DNA of 64,000 bases from NCBI GenBank assembly GCA_947652605.1, contig OX393579.1, positions 17,629,674-17,693,673 of the forward strand, in the 5' to 3' direction. This DNA comes from Elmis aenea. Lineage: Eukaryota > Arthropoda > Insecta > Coleoptera > Elmidae. The stretch's first letter is position 1; every line of letters begins with the position of its first letter. Below, in pieces: positions 1 through 12,584 of this stretch. The notes beneath the pieces are model-generated. The model ran no database searches. It was not told the DNA's origin and saw only the letters and a list, made by a program, of their open reading frames with translations. The position numbers were made by a program, and so were the translations under genes.

Positions 1-140
1 CATGACCCTTTTGAAGTGCTATATGAATAAGTAACCGATCCAGCAGCATTTGTAGCAATGTTATTCATTTAAAAGTACATGAAATAACATTGACGTAAAA
101 TAAAAATAATTGATGTCAGACGAGATATCACAGGTTTTTA
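1..140 (+). repeat. Dispersed repeat, copy 1 (partner at 2235-2375)
   Basis: This stretch resembles 2235-2375 in the same orientation. Shared blocks include CCCTTTTGAAGTG near the start and TGTAGCAATGTTATTCATTT in the middle, followed by similar AAGTAAAATAAA runs. The copy may extend beyond the left edge of the window. No coding potential was seen. The family is not recognised. Confidence 0.7.
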
Positions 141-1771
141 TGTTATGTTAAGTTGTTAACGTCTTATTTCTAAAAAAGAATTGAGATTAAACTTTTTCTA
201 CTGGATACCTGGTATCTTTTGATTTTTTAAAATATCAGTCGAAATGTTGGTTATCTTAAAATACGCTTTATGCAAATACTCAAAAGATTCTTGTTTTGCA
301 ATGTAAAATAACGAAAAATTATTCGTTTTGCTTAATGTTTCATTTATTAAGTACACAAAAGTCTGTTTATTCGACAAAACAACTTCCTACTGCTATTCGC
401 AAAAAAAAAACATAAAAGGTAAACAATAATATTTTCTTTATTACAGTCTTTGCAAAGTATGCCATTTTTTAAAAATACGCAAAATTATTTATTATTCAAC
501 AACCTCATCATATAGAAACCAAGATTTTAACAAAATTAACTAGGTTTCTTTATTCTAACAATACTGTGTAAATGGACAAGACAAACAAAAGAACAAAAAA
601 AAACGTATTAATTATCTTACGTAACATACTCAGCATTTGTAAAGTGCTCTTGTTATTTTACGTAACGAGTGATGCAATGCTCCGCACATATTTATATAGT
701 ATAATGGAAGGAGAAAATGGAAACAATACCTTGTTGTAGAGGCTAACGATGTTATGTTTTTTAATTGAAATTTTCCTGCGACGTAAAAGATTGATCTAAA
801 TTTGTCTTTGCAACAACTGTGCTCTTAAAAATTGAGTAATCCGTCAACACTAATTAGCTTATAGACTGTTGTTTCCTTTGTAAATTGCCGTTAATAAGTC
901 GCTTAAAATAATTTAATACTCGTGTTTCACTAGTGGCTGTTAAATTCAATGCTCGAGAAACTCGTGAAACGCCTCTAACTCATCAATTAGTGCACGTCTT
1001 GAGTTTATTTTTTTGTGGTGATTATCGCTTTCCATCACCTGTCTCGCCTACAGCGTATAATCCAACATCAATGTGTAGCGCTTGCAAGAATTATAAAATA
1101 TATCCAGGCACCTCCACCATAGTGATTCGTTATGTCGGTAGAAACTTAAATGTCACTGGTTCATACATTCTATTTCAATTTGTTATAATTGCCACGAATA
1201 TAGTTTGTTATGTAAAACAAGTCTTCCATTTTTTACTTTTCACATGCGTAATATAACAAAATTACTGTGATCGTATCAAACAAATTCAGTTGTTAACATT
1301 TTGACGTTAAAGTAAAAATACAAAAACAGAAACTTAGTCTATAATAAATTCTTATAATGAAATAAAATATAATAAAATTTTGAAATGTAGATTTATTTGA
1401 ACAGTAGGCTACAATTTTATGCATTTTTTTTTATTATTTAAAAATTGTTCTACCGATTAAAAAAATAATTAATATCTATGCTATAATGTGACGCAGCAAT
1501 TAGTACACAGTAAGAAATAAAGAAAACACAAGAGTTTTAACAACAAACTCCCTTATTTCTCGACCGGCTATACATTTTTCGGTGGTTGGTTCTTAACTTA
1601 CCCAAGCGCGACTGTCCCAAGATTTTAGGTTCCCTGTTGTTAGTCCTTTTTTATTGTCGTTGCCTCATTGTCATTTTTTCCTATAAACACACATTTGTGC
1701 GAGTAGTTTGTTCTACTTATGATGTAAAAATTCAAACCCAAATGCTGGCGTTGTAGGATCCAAAAATCCAA
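141..1771. other. AT-rich DNA, no gene recognised
   Basis: The stretch is AT-rich with many homopolymer runs. A 107-codon open frame at 933-1256 can only start at GTG, contains no motif I recognise, and is best read as chance. No repeat boundary could be fixed here. Confidence 0.5.
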
Positions 1772-1779
1772 GTTATGAT

Positions 1780-2179
1780 CAGTGGCGTACGCAGAAAAAT
1801 ATTTCAGGGGAAGATATGGTTTATATTTGCAGAAATAATACTAACTAATTTTAAACGGGGTATGGTATTTGTGCAATTAGAAAATGATCTAGGGGGGCTA
1901 GACACAAAAAGTAAGTTGTAAGAAAGATATGCGGGTAGCCAGGGGCCGGCAGCTCCCCGGGTAACAGCGCCAAAGGCAATTTTTTTTAAATTTTCTTGGT
2001 CAAATGTACTCAAAAATAGCATGAATGACTAAAATATACAAACATAATATATTTCATACGATATAATATGCATGAAAAGCAGTCGCGAAATATTGAAATG
2101 CGGTAATTATAATTTTAGTTCTTTTCCAATTTTTGGTGGGGGATTTATTCCCCTAACTCCCTCCTTGCGTATGCCACTG
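1780..2179. mobile_element. hAT-type non-autonomous element (MITE), CAGTGGCGTACGCA ends
   Basis: The left end reads CAGTGGCGTACGCA and the right end is the inverted CAGTGGCATACGCA, 13 of 14 matching. The flanking 8-mers are GTTATGAT (1772-1779) and GTTATGGC (2180-2187), 6 of 8 matching, as expected for a decayed 8-bp target duplication. The CAGTGG-type end plus 8-bp duplication is typical of hAT elements. At 400 bp there is no room for a transposase, and the one open frame inside has no recognisable domain. Confidence 0.75.
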
Positions 2180-2234
2180 GTTATGGCCGTAATATTTTAA
2201 CGTTAATGTGTTTTACTTATGTTGAAATCCTCAT

Positions 2235-2375
2235 AACTTGGCCCTTTTGAAGTGTTACATGTTTTAGTAACTGATGCATCAGCATTAATTTGTAGCAATG
2301 TTATTCATTTAAAAGTAAAAGAAATAATATTGAAGTAAAATAAACTAATGATTGATCTGAGGCGGGGTGTCACAA
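2235..2375 (+). repeat. Dispersed repeat, copy 2 (partner at 1-140)
   Basis: This is a second direct copy of the window-start repeat, starting at CCCTTTTGAAGTG and diverged by scattered substitutions and small indels. It lies about 2.2 kb from copy 1, with the 1780-2179 element between the two. No coding potential was seen. Confidence 0.7.
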
Positions 2376-5300
2376 TACATTTCTTTTTGTTATTAAAAGT
2401 CATTTGTTTTAACTCTTATCAATTTTTGTAGAACAAAATATTATTTTTAAATTTTGCCGAATTTTTAAAATTATATAAATGTAAATAACAATCTAATATT
2501 TGGTAAATTAATGGTTGTGACAGTTTTTACCTAGCAAACTTACATAATTTATTAATGTTGTGTTTTTTAAATGCCACTTTAAATTAAATTAATTAACACA
2601 ATAACACAATAATATAATAATAACTTAATCTTTTATAAACATAAATAACAACCCATATATCATTGAAACGAGAAATATTTTTTTTAATGGTGTCACAGCC
2701 AACTACAAACCATATTTAAAATAAGAAAGTTGATATTAAATTAACAAAACCAAATAAAAATAGTTTTTTTTGTGAACAAATTTTGAATCTACGCAATATG
2801 TGTTCTAAGAATGTCGAAAAATTTTTAGCATATGATTTTGAATAAGCAAGTTATAAGCAAAAATCGTAAACGTCATTTGTTTGTTTCTTAAAAATAGCTC
2901 AAAAACTTATTTTTTTTAAGATTTTTATTTTTATACTAGTTCCTCTTAAATCATTGATCAATTTGACTCATTTAACGAGCGTTGAATCTCTTACCTTCAA
3001 CAACATTCCCGTGCTGTTCACGATAACTAGGACACCCTTTTTACAATATGTTTAATTAAGTCATTTATTTAACCATTTTTTATATTACAACAGTGAAGTC
3101 ATTATACCATTATATCGTTCTATTTTTAAATGTACATATCAATATCAAAAGATTGTCATCTATTGACAAAGAGACATCATCATTCAACTGACCTGATAGT
3201 AAAACGCAACAAATTTCATTTAATCAATATTACTAGTGCTGTCGTGACCAACAATAAAATCAATATAACTTTGAAGCTGAAACGAGATACGATCTTTCAG
3301 GTCATATTTCTTTCGATTTATAAGTTTGCACTAGATACATTTTGATACGTGGACAAGGCCTGTAAGTTAAAGTGAAGAAATATGGTTCTTTTGTAGCAAA
3401 ATGTGAACAAGAGTTTAATTTTGGTTACAAATGGTACACAAAAATTGACAAAGCGGTATGCGTGGTAAAAAAATATATTATACTGCAAAAACCACTTTTA
3501 ACTTACATTTTCGCACAAACGGAGTGTCCTTAAAATTATTACTATCTAATCTCTGTCGTTCATGTAGATTACTTAATCTTGGAAAAACTTGTACATATAC
3601 CTACATAAGCATCAAAATAAATTCAAAACTTTAATCGAGTTTAATATATTTAAAATAAACGTTTCTCCTTTTTTTTTTAAATAAAATACTAAATATACTT
3701 AAGTTTTCAGCCATGCAAACTTGTTGTTTTTTTTTTAATTCGCTGTGTTAGTAGGCCATGAAGACATATTTTGTAGCTGAAAAATGGTTTGTAGGGACAC
3801 ATTTTAATTTTTAGTCTTAATAAACCATTGAATTATGATTTAACATTTAAATGCAAAAAAAACTGACATATTTTGCAACAACATTTTCGTAAAAGCATAA
3901 TGTAAGCAGAATGAAAAAGCAAGAAAAAGTACCATTTGATTTTTACTTTAAACCTACTGGTGTCATTTATAACTAAAGTGTAATACCACCTACGAAAAAA
4001 CTTAAATTTTTTTTTGCGCTTTAAATACAGGACCATCAGCTATTTTATAGTATACAGGGCGTGACCTAGATATGTATATGGTTTATTAGTCAAGATAGAA
4101 AAATAAATGAAGCTGAAACGTTGCTGGGTATAAAGCACTTTTCATATTTGCGTATTTGCGTTTTTTAAATCTAAATAAAATATTCTGTAAAAAGCTGTTA
4201 ACCAATTTGCACCTCAAATTAACCGTTTGTGTGGTATTAAAGTTTTTTTTTTACATATTGGCCGTTAAAAATGTTCAACAAAGTAATAGGAGTATAATAT
4301 TTAGCAATTATTTAACAATGGCAAAATTAAATGAATTTTAATTTTATTAACCGTACCTACTACTATAGTGACCGCTAACCAATAAATATTGAAGATAATA
4401 CACAACATGTTCGTTTGCATCAGTCCATTTTAAAAAAATTTAAAAATAAATAGTTTTTTTTTAATATATCTCATTAGTAGATAATTTAATTGCTTTTACA
4501 AAAGATTTTGTCTGAAACTAACACACTAATGGAATTATTACTATTTTATTAATAATTGATAGGTAAAAATTCATCTTTAATAAAATAAATATAAGTATTT
4601 GAAAATTTCTAATTCAGAATCCAGAATTTAATTAAATTTTTACGTTTACATCATAAATGTTATCTTTACAAAAATTTTAAAATATCATAGATTAATGCTT
4701 GTTAACCCTAAATCCAAGAAGACAAAAGCAAATGAATGTCATAATAGCTACTTATCATAGCAGTCGTAGATAAAAATATATACCTACTACTCTAGGTGTT
4801 TAAGTGTTTATCGATATGTTTCTTAATAAGCGATCATGTAGCAGAATTTAACTTTTTTTAATGAGTAAATAGTAAGATCATAATTGGAATATCGAATAGA
4901 GGTATCTATACCATCATTATTAAAATATGTTAAAATTACAGTAAAAAAAATATGATACAATTAAAACTAAACAGGAATAAGGTAAAGATTGTTTGGTTTT
5001 CATTAATCCAATGTTTAAATTGGACCCTTACAAATGTTTTAAATAATTTAATTTTTCTTGTATTTGCTAAAACAAATTCATCGGTTTTAGAACAACATTT
5101 TATAGCATCTGATTATTCTGAACTATTTAAATATGTCTTTAGGGGTAACCCGTTTCAGAACCAGTTGTCATTAAACATAACCATGTTAGTAGGAAAAATA
5201 TTGTTCAAAATCAAAAATATAAGTGTAAAAATAAAAATATTATAAAATCAATTTAATTGACTACAACTAGAAACGTTTCAACAATTTTCTCTTGGCAAAC

Positions 5301-5989
5301 TTTTTGGTTTTTAGAGGATGAAATATTTCCGTTATTATAATTGTATTATTTCTAAAATGTTTATTCGTTTTCTTCTGTAGTAGTAGGCCCTTTTTTCCTT
5401 CTTTTTTTCTATATCCATCTTTTACGAAACAGTAGTGATACTGACAGAATAACAGAAGAAAAATTAAAACTTTTATTGAATCGCGCTGAATATTAGATAT
5501 TCTCGATTTCCTAAAACATTAAGGGCCCAACTGCACAAAGCAACTCGTATGTTAATATACAAGTATATCCCTAAAAATAGGTAATAATAGCGCCAAATAT
5601 GCTGCGATTTTGCCTTGTTCTAGGGTTAACGAGGTTTATGCCATTGGACCTTAAGAGTATGTTTTGTTTTGCGCAACCTGCGGTTTTGTTGTGCTTTTGT
5701 TAAACAATTTTAAAACAAAACAAACATATTCTGGCTTTTTTCGAACGCTTAAACTATTTCAAAGAGAATTTAAATCCACAAACACAGGCAATTATTCCGA
5801 GAAAGCACTAAAAACTATTTTACAAACAACTCTTACGGATATAACCTCGTTAATTTCAAAAATGGTCGCTTTAAAACCGGAAGTTATAAATATTTTTTTA
5901 AATATGGTTGCAAATTTCATTGCATGGTTTGTTTACTTGGCGTAAAAATAACCGCTAGAACAATGACAACGTATTTATGACGTTGGGTA
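2376..5989. other. AT-rich DNA, no gene recognised
   Basis: This is low-complexity AT-rich DNA with several open frames of 60-97 codons and no recognisable motif. A short stretch near 4055-4095 (ACAGGGCGTGACC) resembles the ends of other dispersed elements in the window but has no partner. I see no splice-supported exon chain or RNA gene. Confidence 0.5.
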
Positions 5990-5994
5990 GACCG

Positions 5995-6190
5995 TTCGAG
6001 TGAGCCGTCGGCGCCGCGATGCACCCAACATTCCGAGTCGACGCCGTGTAAGCCCTCACCTGTATGCTAAGGCAGTTGTGTCGCGACGCTCTCCAGCACG
6101 CGGTCATGTGACTTATCATTAGCCGCTATCACTGATTCAAGTGTCGTGCATGGTGTGCAAGATTTTTCGAAAAACAACAAACTGGTGCGT
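5995..6190. promoter_or_regulatory. GC-rich, CpG-containing island; possible promoter or first exon
   Basis: About 190 bp are clearly richer in G+C and CpG than the surrounding DNA. The stretch includes GTCGGCGCCGCGATG, an E-box-like GGTCATGTGAC, and CpG clusters such as TGTCGCGACGC. It does not resemble any other stretch in the window and has no terminal inverted repeats. A promoter with a 5' untranslated exon, or a conserved non-coding element, would look like this. Orientation and function are inference only. Confidence 0.25.
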
Positions 6191-6907
6191 TCTTAAAAAA
6201 AAATACTGAGGGTCGAATCTAATAAAACTGTGACCGAAAATAAATTTTACAGAATAACCGCAAGGGATTATTAGGTATGTAATCAACTTATTAATACACT
6301 TTGTAAAAGTTTAAGTAAAAGAAAAAAGCTGCTAGTCCCTTCTTGAAGCTTAAAAATCTAAAATATTTTATACTGATTTATGTTTCACTGAGTAATTTAT
6401 ATTAATGTAAGTTTACATGTTCAAATAAAAATTACTTATATGCAATTTTCTACCTACTATGATCCTGTGCAATTTTCACAGTATTCTTTCTGCTTAGTTA
6501 GTGGAATAATGTTTTTACCTAAGAACACACTAGGAAAAAGAAACAAAATACATGGAAGTTTTAATAAGATGTTAAGTAGATCAAACTATTAATTCGAATA
6601 TGATTTTTTATTAGGTGTTATTATGATGTGCGGATATATTTCCAAGTTTTTACTTTACTTGGGTGTCCTGGAAAAAGGCATTATCATGCAAGGTGTATTT
6701 TTTATTGAAATTTTATAACATTTTGATACCGACAAGTTTTAGTTCAGTGAGATCAGGGATGGAATAACTTTTTAAATCGTTACGTTATTGTATAACGTTA
6801 TTTAATATTAATATTTGTTTTCGTTACATAACGTTATAAATAACATTAAAAAAATGAATTGTTATGTTATATAACGTTATATAACGTTACATAAATTTTG
6901 ATATAAG

Positions 6908-7803
6908 TACAGGGTTTCTTAAATAATGCAAAAAAAATCGGGAGGTGATTCCTTATCGAAAATTAAGTGAGGTCTTTAATATAAATTTTTTTCTTAGACG
7001 TCTCCTTTCGGAGTTACACCCCTCTAAAGGGAATCGGTAAAATTAGGTTCGTTTTTATTTTATTTCTCAAATTTAGGTAAATGTAGGACTATGATATTTG
7101 GTAGATGTTTGATACTTATTAAAAGGTTTCCCAAAGTAATATTTTCAATCATCTTCCACCTTCACAGGGGGCTGAAAAGTGCGACCTCTGTTTGTTTTTT
7201 AATCAGAACTTTTTGGTGAGTTGAAATTTTGCAATTTAATTTCTTTTTTTGTTAGTTTGATTTATTTAAAACCTTTTTTTATTCTTTTGTTTTTCTCATA
7301 AATCCTACAGTTTTGAGTAAAAAATTAAATGAGTGAATATGATGTTTATGTTCATATTGGGTAGAATTGACGGGCGTTTTAGCGTTGTCGCCGCGTAAAC
7401 GTCGAAATGAATTACACCCGTCAATTCTACCCAATATAAATATAAACAAACCAATCGTAACCACCAAAATGAATCGTTTTATATTAGAATATTTGATTTA
7501 ACCCACCGAAAAGTTCTGATTAAAAAAAACAACAGGAGTCGAACTTTTCAGCCCCCTGTGAAGGTGGGAGATGATTAAAAATATTACTATGGGAAACCTT
7601 TTAATAAGTATCAAACATCTACCAAATATCATTCTCCTATATTTATCCAAATTTGAGAAATAAAATAAAAACCCAATTTTAGGGGGATGTAACTCCGAAA
7701 ATTTGACCCTAAAAAAAAACATTTTATATGAAAGACCCCTCTTAATTTTTGATTAAGTATCACATCCCGAATTTTTTCGCAATATTTAAGAAACATGCTG
7801 TAT
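6908..7803. mobile_element. Long inverted-repeat (fold-back) element nested in the hAT-type element
   Basis: The left arm begins TACAGGGTTTCTTAAATAA and the right arm ends with its inverted, slightly diverged counterpart (TTAAGAAACATGCTGTA). The arms pair over roughly 400 bp each; a clear block is CTTCACAGGGGGCTGAAAAG near 7160 against its complement near 7540. The end sequence resembles the TACAGGGTG ends of other fold-backs in this window. No transposase was seen. A TA target site is possible but not proven. Confidence 0.7.
7343..7450. repeat. Perfect hairpin in the centre of the fold-back
   Basis: TATTGGGTAGAATTGACGGG near 7355 has its exact reverse complement CCCGTCAATTCTACCCAATA near 7417. 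The pairing extends outward through TTTATGTTC-like sequence to stems of about 30 bp. The loop is GC- and CpG-richer (GCGTTGTCGCCGCGTAAACG). The stem is cleaner than the surrounding arms, so it is either a younger MITE inserted in the loop or a constrained element. Confidence 0.7.
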
Positions 7804-8148
7804 AAAAATAATTTTTATTTATAATTCTGAAATTATTTTTAGGATCTATAAATTAATGTAAATTTGAAAAATAGTACAAAATTACGTTGAGATATTTTAT
7901 TTTCATTTTAATTTCTAAAATACAAACAACATATTATATCTTCTGAAAATAAAAAGATCGACATATAAAATTTTAATTTACAGAGAATAACGATACAAAA
8001 TAACTTTTAATGAAACGTTATTGGTTATTATAACGTTATATAACGTTATAAAAATAACGTTACGTTATTGTATAAAAAACTATAGTTGAATCGTTATTAT
8101 AACGTTATCGGGTATCGTTACGTTACGTTTTCCATCCCTGAGTGAGAT

Positions 8149-9265
8149 TAAGATAATAACTCTTTAAAATTTTGGGAATAATTAGTTGTAAAACACTTTT
8201 TAATATTACTAATGCACTAATAAAACTGCCAACGTTATTTATAACTTATATATTAATATTATTTATACCTCTGGGATGGCTATTACTCAATTTTTTTGTT
8301 ATTAGTGTTTCACTTTATATTAAATGAACTTACAAATATGTGTGGTCGATGGATCTTAAACTAATGAAAATACAAAAAAAAAAAAACTTACAAGACGGTT
8401 TAAACTTCCTACATATCTTATAAAACTGTGTTTTTATAATTGAAATCGACTTTACATCAAACTTATGTACACATTTTCATAATTGAAAATTAATGTCCGC
8501 TATAGATAATCGATGACGCCAAACAATAGACATTTAGTCTATTTTCAAACGTGCGTTAACGTCATTATCGTTGTATAGGCAGGAATTGTGCCGTTAAATT
8601 AATAGTAGTTTTAGTAGAATAACGGAATTGTTGGAGAAACCCTTTTTGTAACAAACTTGTAATAACTCTAATGGCTCTATCGTAACGAGGGCGATATTGT
8701 AAAAGTAGTCGATATCTGGCCTGAATACTTGAGAACTGCAAATTACCAGTTGCTAGAAATGTAGTGTTTTTTTAATGCGGACAGGTATTTTAATTTGCAG
8801 CCCTAAGTTCTATAAATGTTTGCATTACTTAGATGATTCCTTCGGGTGAGCTACCAGATGTTGCTTAGTGTATTTGTTTAGATGTGTAGATGAGTTACCA
8901 CAGGATTGCGGCATGACACTCCTAATTTATGGCTTGGCCAGTGGTAACCGTGTAGGTAAACTGTAGAAGGAAGATCTTGGCTACTTTGAGTTTTTACAGT
9001 TGACACTATACTGATTCATTTTAAATATGTTTAAAGACAAAACTTATGCTTATTGTATAAAACATTTACCATTTACAATTACAAAATATCCATAAAAATG
9101 TAAATTAATCAATTTTACACAACTTTGCGATTTGCTATTGTGAACTTAACAGTTATCATCAAAGAGCACATGTAGCTAATTGCAGAGTAAGGTTTATGTA
9201 AAACAAAATTTCATTAAAATTGCTACAGGAAATAAACATAAGTTAAATATTAAAAATTTTAAGAA
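8149..9265. other. No gene recognised; partly non-repetitive DNA
   Basis: The stretch 8440-8990 has a less extreme base composition than its surroundings, with TAAT and ATCGAT-type motifs. I see no inverted termini and no second copy. It could be ordinary unique intergenic or intronic DNA. No coding signal was seen. Confidence 0.35.
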
Positions 9266-9273
9266 ATATAAAC

Positions 9274-9686
9274 CAGGGGTTTAGAGCAGTCCAATTTTTT
9301 TATTGGTCAGCTCCGGTATCCAAATACCCGCTCCAGCTCCGCTCCAGCTCCGCTCCAGCTGCGCTCCATGTTCCAAATATTGTTAACATTTTTAAAACAA
9401 GTTTTGTAATAAAAAAAAATGTTTTTAAAAACAATGTTTTAATTTTATCGGAGATGTGGAAGTTGGTCAAAAATTACAAAACTTGACCATAACAAACAAG
9501 TGAAGTTAAATAGATGTTTGTAAGAACAAATTATTGATCTGCAAAGGTTGGAAAAAAAATTTACTTAACCAACTGGAGCAGTGGAGCAATCAAAATTATT
9601 TGCTCCAGACTCTGGTCCAGCTCCGGGCAAAAACCCATTGCTCCACTGCTCCGTGCCTCAGCTCCGTGCTTCGCTCCAAACCTCTG
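9274..9686. mobile_element. hAT-type non-autonomous element with GCTCCGCTCC-rich ends
   Basis: The ends are CAGGGGTTTAGAGC and inverted CAGAGGTTTGGAGC. The flanks ATATAAAC (9266-9273) and ATATGAAA (9687-9694) match at 6 of 8 bases, as for an old 8-bp duplication. Both ends consist of reiterated CAGCTCCGCTCC or its complement-derived variants over 70-90 bp, around an AT-rich core of about 200 bp. No coding capacity was seen. Confidence 0.8.
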
Positions 9687-9694
9687 ATATGAAA

Positions 9695-12584
9695 ATATAA
9701 ACTATAAAAAACGTTCAGTTAATCTGAATACTTTGAGCACCTACCAGTTCTATGAAAAATACACTTTACTATTCCGTGAGAAGCTCTTTTTAAAAATGTA
9801 AAGATTTTCTTTAGGAACTTGCTCACAAAAGATTTTTGATTTATCCGTTAATTTATATACAGTGTGACCTATTTTATATCCCTACAAAAAACTTTTTTTT
9901 AAACGATAAAGCGTCAAAAACTGTACTTTGGCACCTTATCTTAAAGTTTAGTTTACACTCACAAAGCCTACTATAATTTTTTTTCGATGTCGAAATTGAA
10001 AAACATTAGTTTAGCGATTTTTTTAAATCCAAAATCTAACTACACCACTGGATTCAGGATGCCCTCAAATGGATTTTGAGAAAAAAGTATTCATTATTGA
10101 AAGATTAATTATTAATTCGATATTTGTGATTAAATTAATATCGATATTGGCAATGCAGTGTACTATGCTATGTAAAAAATTAAAGTTAGAGTTGCAATTT
10201 ACAAGAACAAAATAGAAAAATACAAAGAAAAAATATAAAATATTTTTTCATGAAATTTGGTACAAACCCAATTGGGGGCATACTGAATACAGTGGTTTAG
10301 TCATATTTTGCATAAAAAAAACAATTTTGCCAATTTTGACATAGAAAAAAAAATCATAGTAGGTATGTAAGTGTATATGTGTACCGAATAAGTTTATGAA
10401 AATCGGACCATAAATAAACTTTCTAAAGCGGTGATCCCCTTTGAAATGTATCACAACTGAATCACATAGTTGGTTTACGTTTTGCGTGGTTTAATTAGAA
10501 TTAGAATAATTTAATATTGTTCTAAATATTTCGTAACACAAAGTTTTGTAAATATTGCAATAAAGTTTTAAATGTTGAAAACTATTTAATGACACAAGAT
10601 CATCAAATAATGATATTCGTTGCTCTAAGAACTCTGTAGTAATGCGTTTTTTTTTTAATAATTCAGGTCTGTAGGTGTACAAGACGTTTCAAAACTAAAA
10701 TTAATTGTCTTTCTCATCGTTTATACTGTGTACGTTAGTGGAAACCAGGCTTTATGTCATGTTTGTTCAAAGAGGTAAACAAGATAATTTATTGAGTTAA
10801 AAGGGTTTTATGTCTGGTGACTCGGTTAAAGAAAGTGTTTAAATTTTTTTTACTCACTTTTTTTATGTTCTGATCTCAATAATTTTGTTGTTTTGTTTGT
10901 CGGAAAACGCACGTCCTGATTACATCAATTATAATGTGTTTGCTTTTTGAATACCCTATACGAGAAATGCATACCTATTGCTCATTTTCCTTGAAATAAA
11001 AGTACGTTTGTTTATAATTTCACTATAAAGCAAATTGTTGTTAACTATGTTAAAATTTTAAAAAAACAAATAAATCTGTTTGTTTTGGATAATCTTTCTG
11101 TTTAGTTTTGGATTATTTTACTTTATTTTTGTTGTTGTTCTGTGAATATTATTAACTGAAAAAAACCTTTCCACCCCGATACGGAAGGATGCATATGATC
11201 AATTTCAAAAAGATGAAAAACTTTTATAAATTTGATGATTAAAGTACTGCACTGAAAATTTAAAGTACATGAACTTGCTTTTGTTTTATACACGTCTTTG
11301 ATTCAAAATAAACCGATTTTATTTTTGCATAATTATACTTTAGAGCAAATATACTTAAAGCAAAACGTTTGAGTTGCTTTTTGTAATGTATTTCTTTTTG
11401 TCTAACGCAAATAACATCGGATAAAACAGTTATAATATGAAAAATGCATGGACATAAAAGGTACAAAACGTTAAAAGTCACTGTAAAAACGAAATTTATT
11501 TACTTGATAATAATTAATCAAACATATTTACAATAACTGAAAAACTATTGTTCTTTTTTTTTAAATCCGGATGAATATAAAGCTATCACAACAGTTAACC
11601 ATACCATGGTTATTTTTTGTAACATTAAGTATGTAAGTATTAACTAAAAACGTTTTCAATAAATTCACGACTTACTGTAAGTCCCACATAAAAAACAACT
11701 ATAATATACTTTCACAGTTTTGTGGGATATAAAAAAAGAGAATACCAATTTTAGAAAATCGTGAAAATTTCAGCTAATTTTCTGTCGAAAAATGGGACCT
11801 GCGGACCTGAATGATACTTTTGCTGACTATTGTGGTACACAAAAATTTATAAATATTTAAAAGAAAAACTATATAATAGATAATATACCATGCAATATAG
11901 TAGTTTATTATTATCCAACTGTCACGCGTGAATTATAATCTGCATATTTAATGGCCGTGATACCAATCTCATTAAATACAAATTTGTAACACATTGTGTT
12001 ACAGCAGAATCAAATTTGTATGAAATACATCCAGCGTTTAGTCGTTTAGATATTCATTTACGAAGTGTGTTTTATTTTGACTCTGTATTTTACTACCTCA
12101 CTGCTCACTTACTTTCTTCTATTTTTACCAATATGGCGGTTTTAAAAATTACATAATTTTGTACCGTTAAATAATTTCAAGTTTGTGAATTCCTTAGGAC
12201 ACGAACTTTTATAAAATTTGATGGTTAAAAAGATCGATTTTTTACAGAAAAGTAACAGAAAGGTATAGCGTTAGTTTTTGATTTGTTTAATAAATAAATT
12301 TGCAGGTACATGGTACTTTTATAACATAATTTTAATATTTCGTAAAACTCTGAGTGTGGCCCTTGTGTGGTTGCAGGAGACAAAAGTCTTAAAAATGAAT
12401 TGCATTTCAACAAAACAAATCCTTCGAGAAAAAGATAAGGGATTTATAATTAAACGTACTTTTATCAATGCAAACCTTTTTTTAAAATTTAAATTATACT
12501 ACCATCTAGTCTTAGACTAAGACTAATAAGTAACTTATTTCTATTCCTAGTATAGGTACTAAAAAAGTTAAGATCTCAGAGTCA
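9695..12584. other. AT-rich DNA, no gene recognised
   Basis: This is nearly 2.9 kb of AT-rich sequence with open frames of 60-80 codons and no recognisable domains. A small perfect palindrome, GTAACACATTGTGTTAC, lies near 11985. No RNA gene, intact element end or exon chain could be supported. Confidence 0.5.

Larger units (their letters stand above)
6754..8140. mobile_element. hAT-type non-autonomous element with AACGTTAT-rich ends
   Basis: The ends are CAGGGATGGAA at left and the inverted TTCCATCCCTG-like sequence at right. The flanks carry a perfect 8-bp duplication AGTGAGAT (6746-6753 and 8141-8148), diagnostic of a hAT-like transposition. About 150 bp at each end are filled with reiterated palindromic AACGTTATA units. 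The middle is occupied by a separate fold-back insert (6908-7803). No transposase coding was seen, so the element must have been moved in trans. Confidence 0.85.

Noticed and set aside
933..1256. 107-codon frame in the left part of the window
   Set aside because: It starts at GTG, has no recognisable motif, and runs into hydrophobic low-complexity residues; no eukaryotic gene signal supports it.
5519..5656. Possible TTAA-flanked MITE with GGGCCCAACTGC at left and GGTCCAATGGC inverted at right
   Set aside because: The two ends match too poorly (gaps needed) and TTAA is common in AT-rich DNA.
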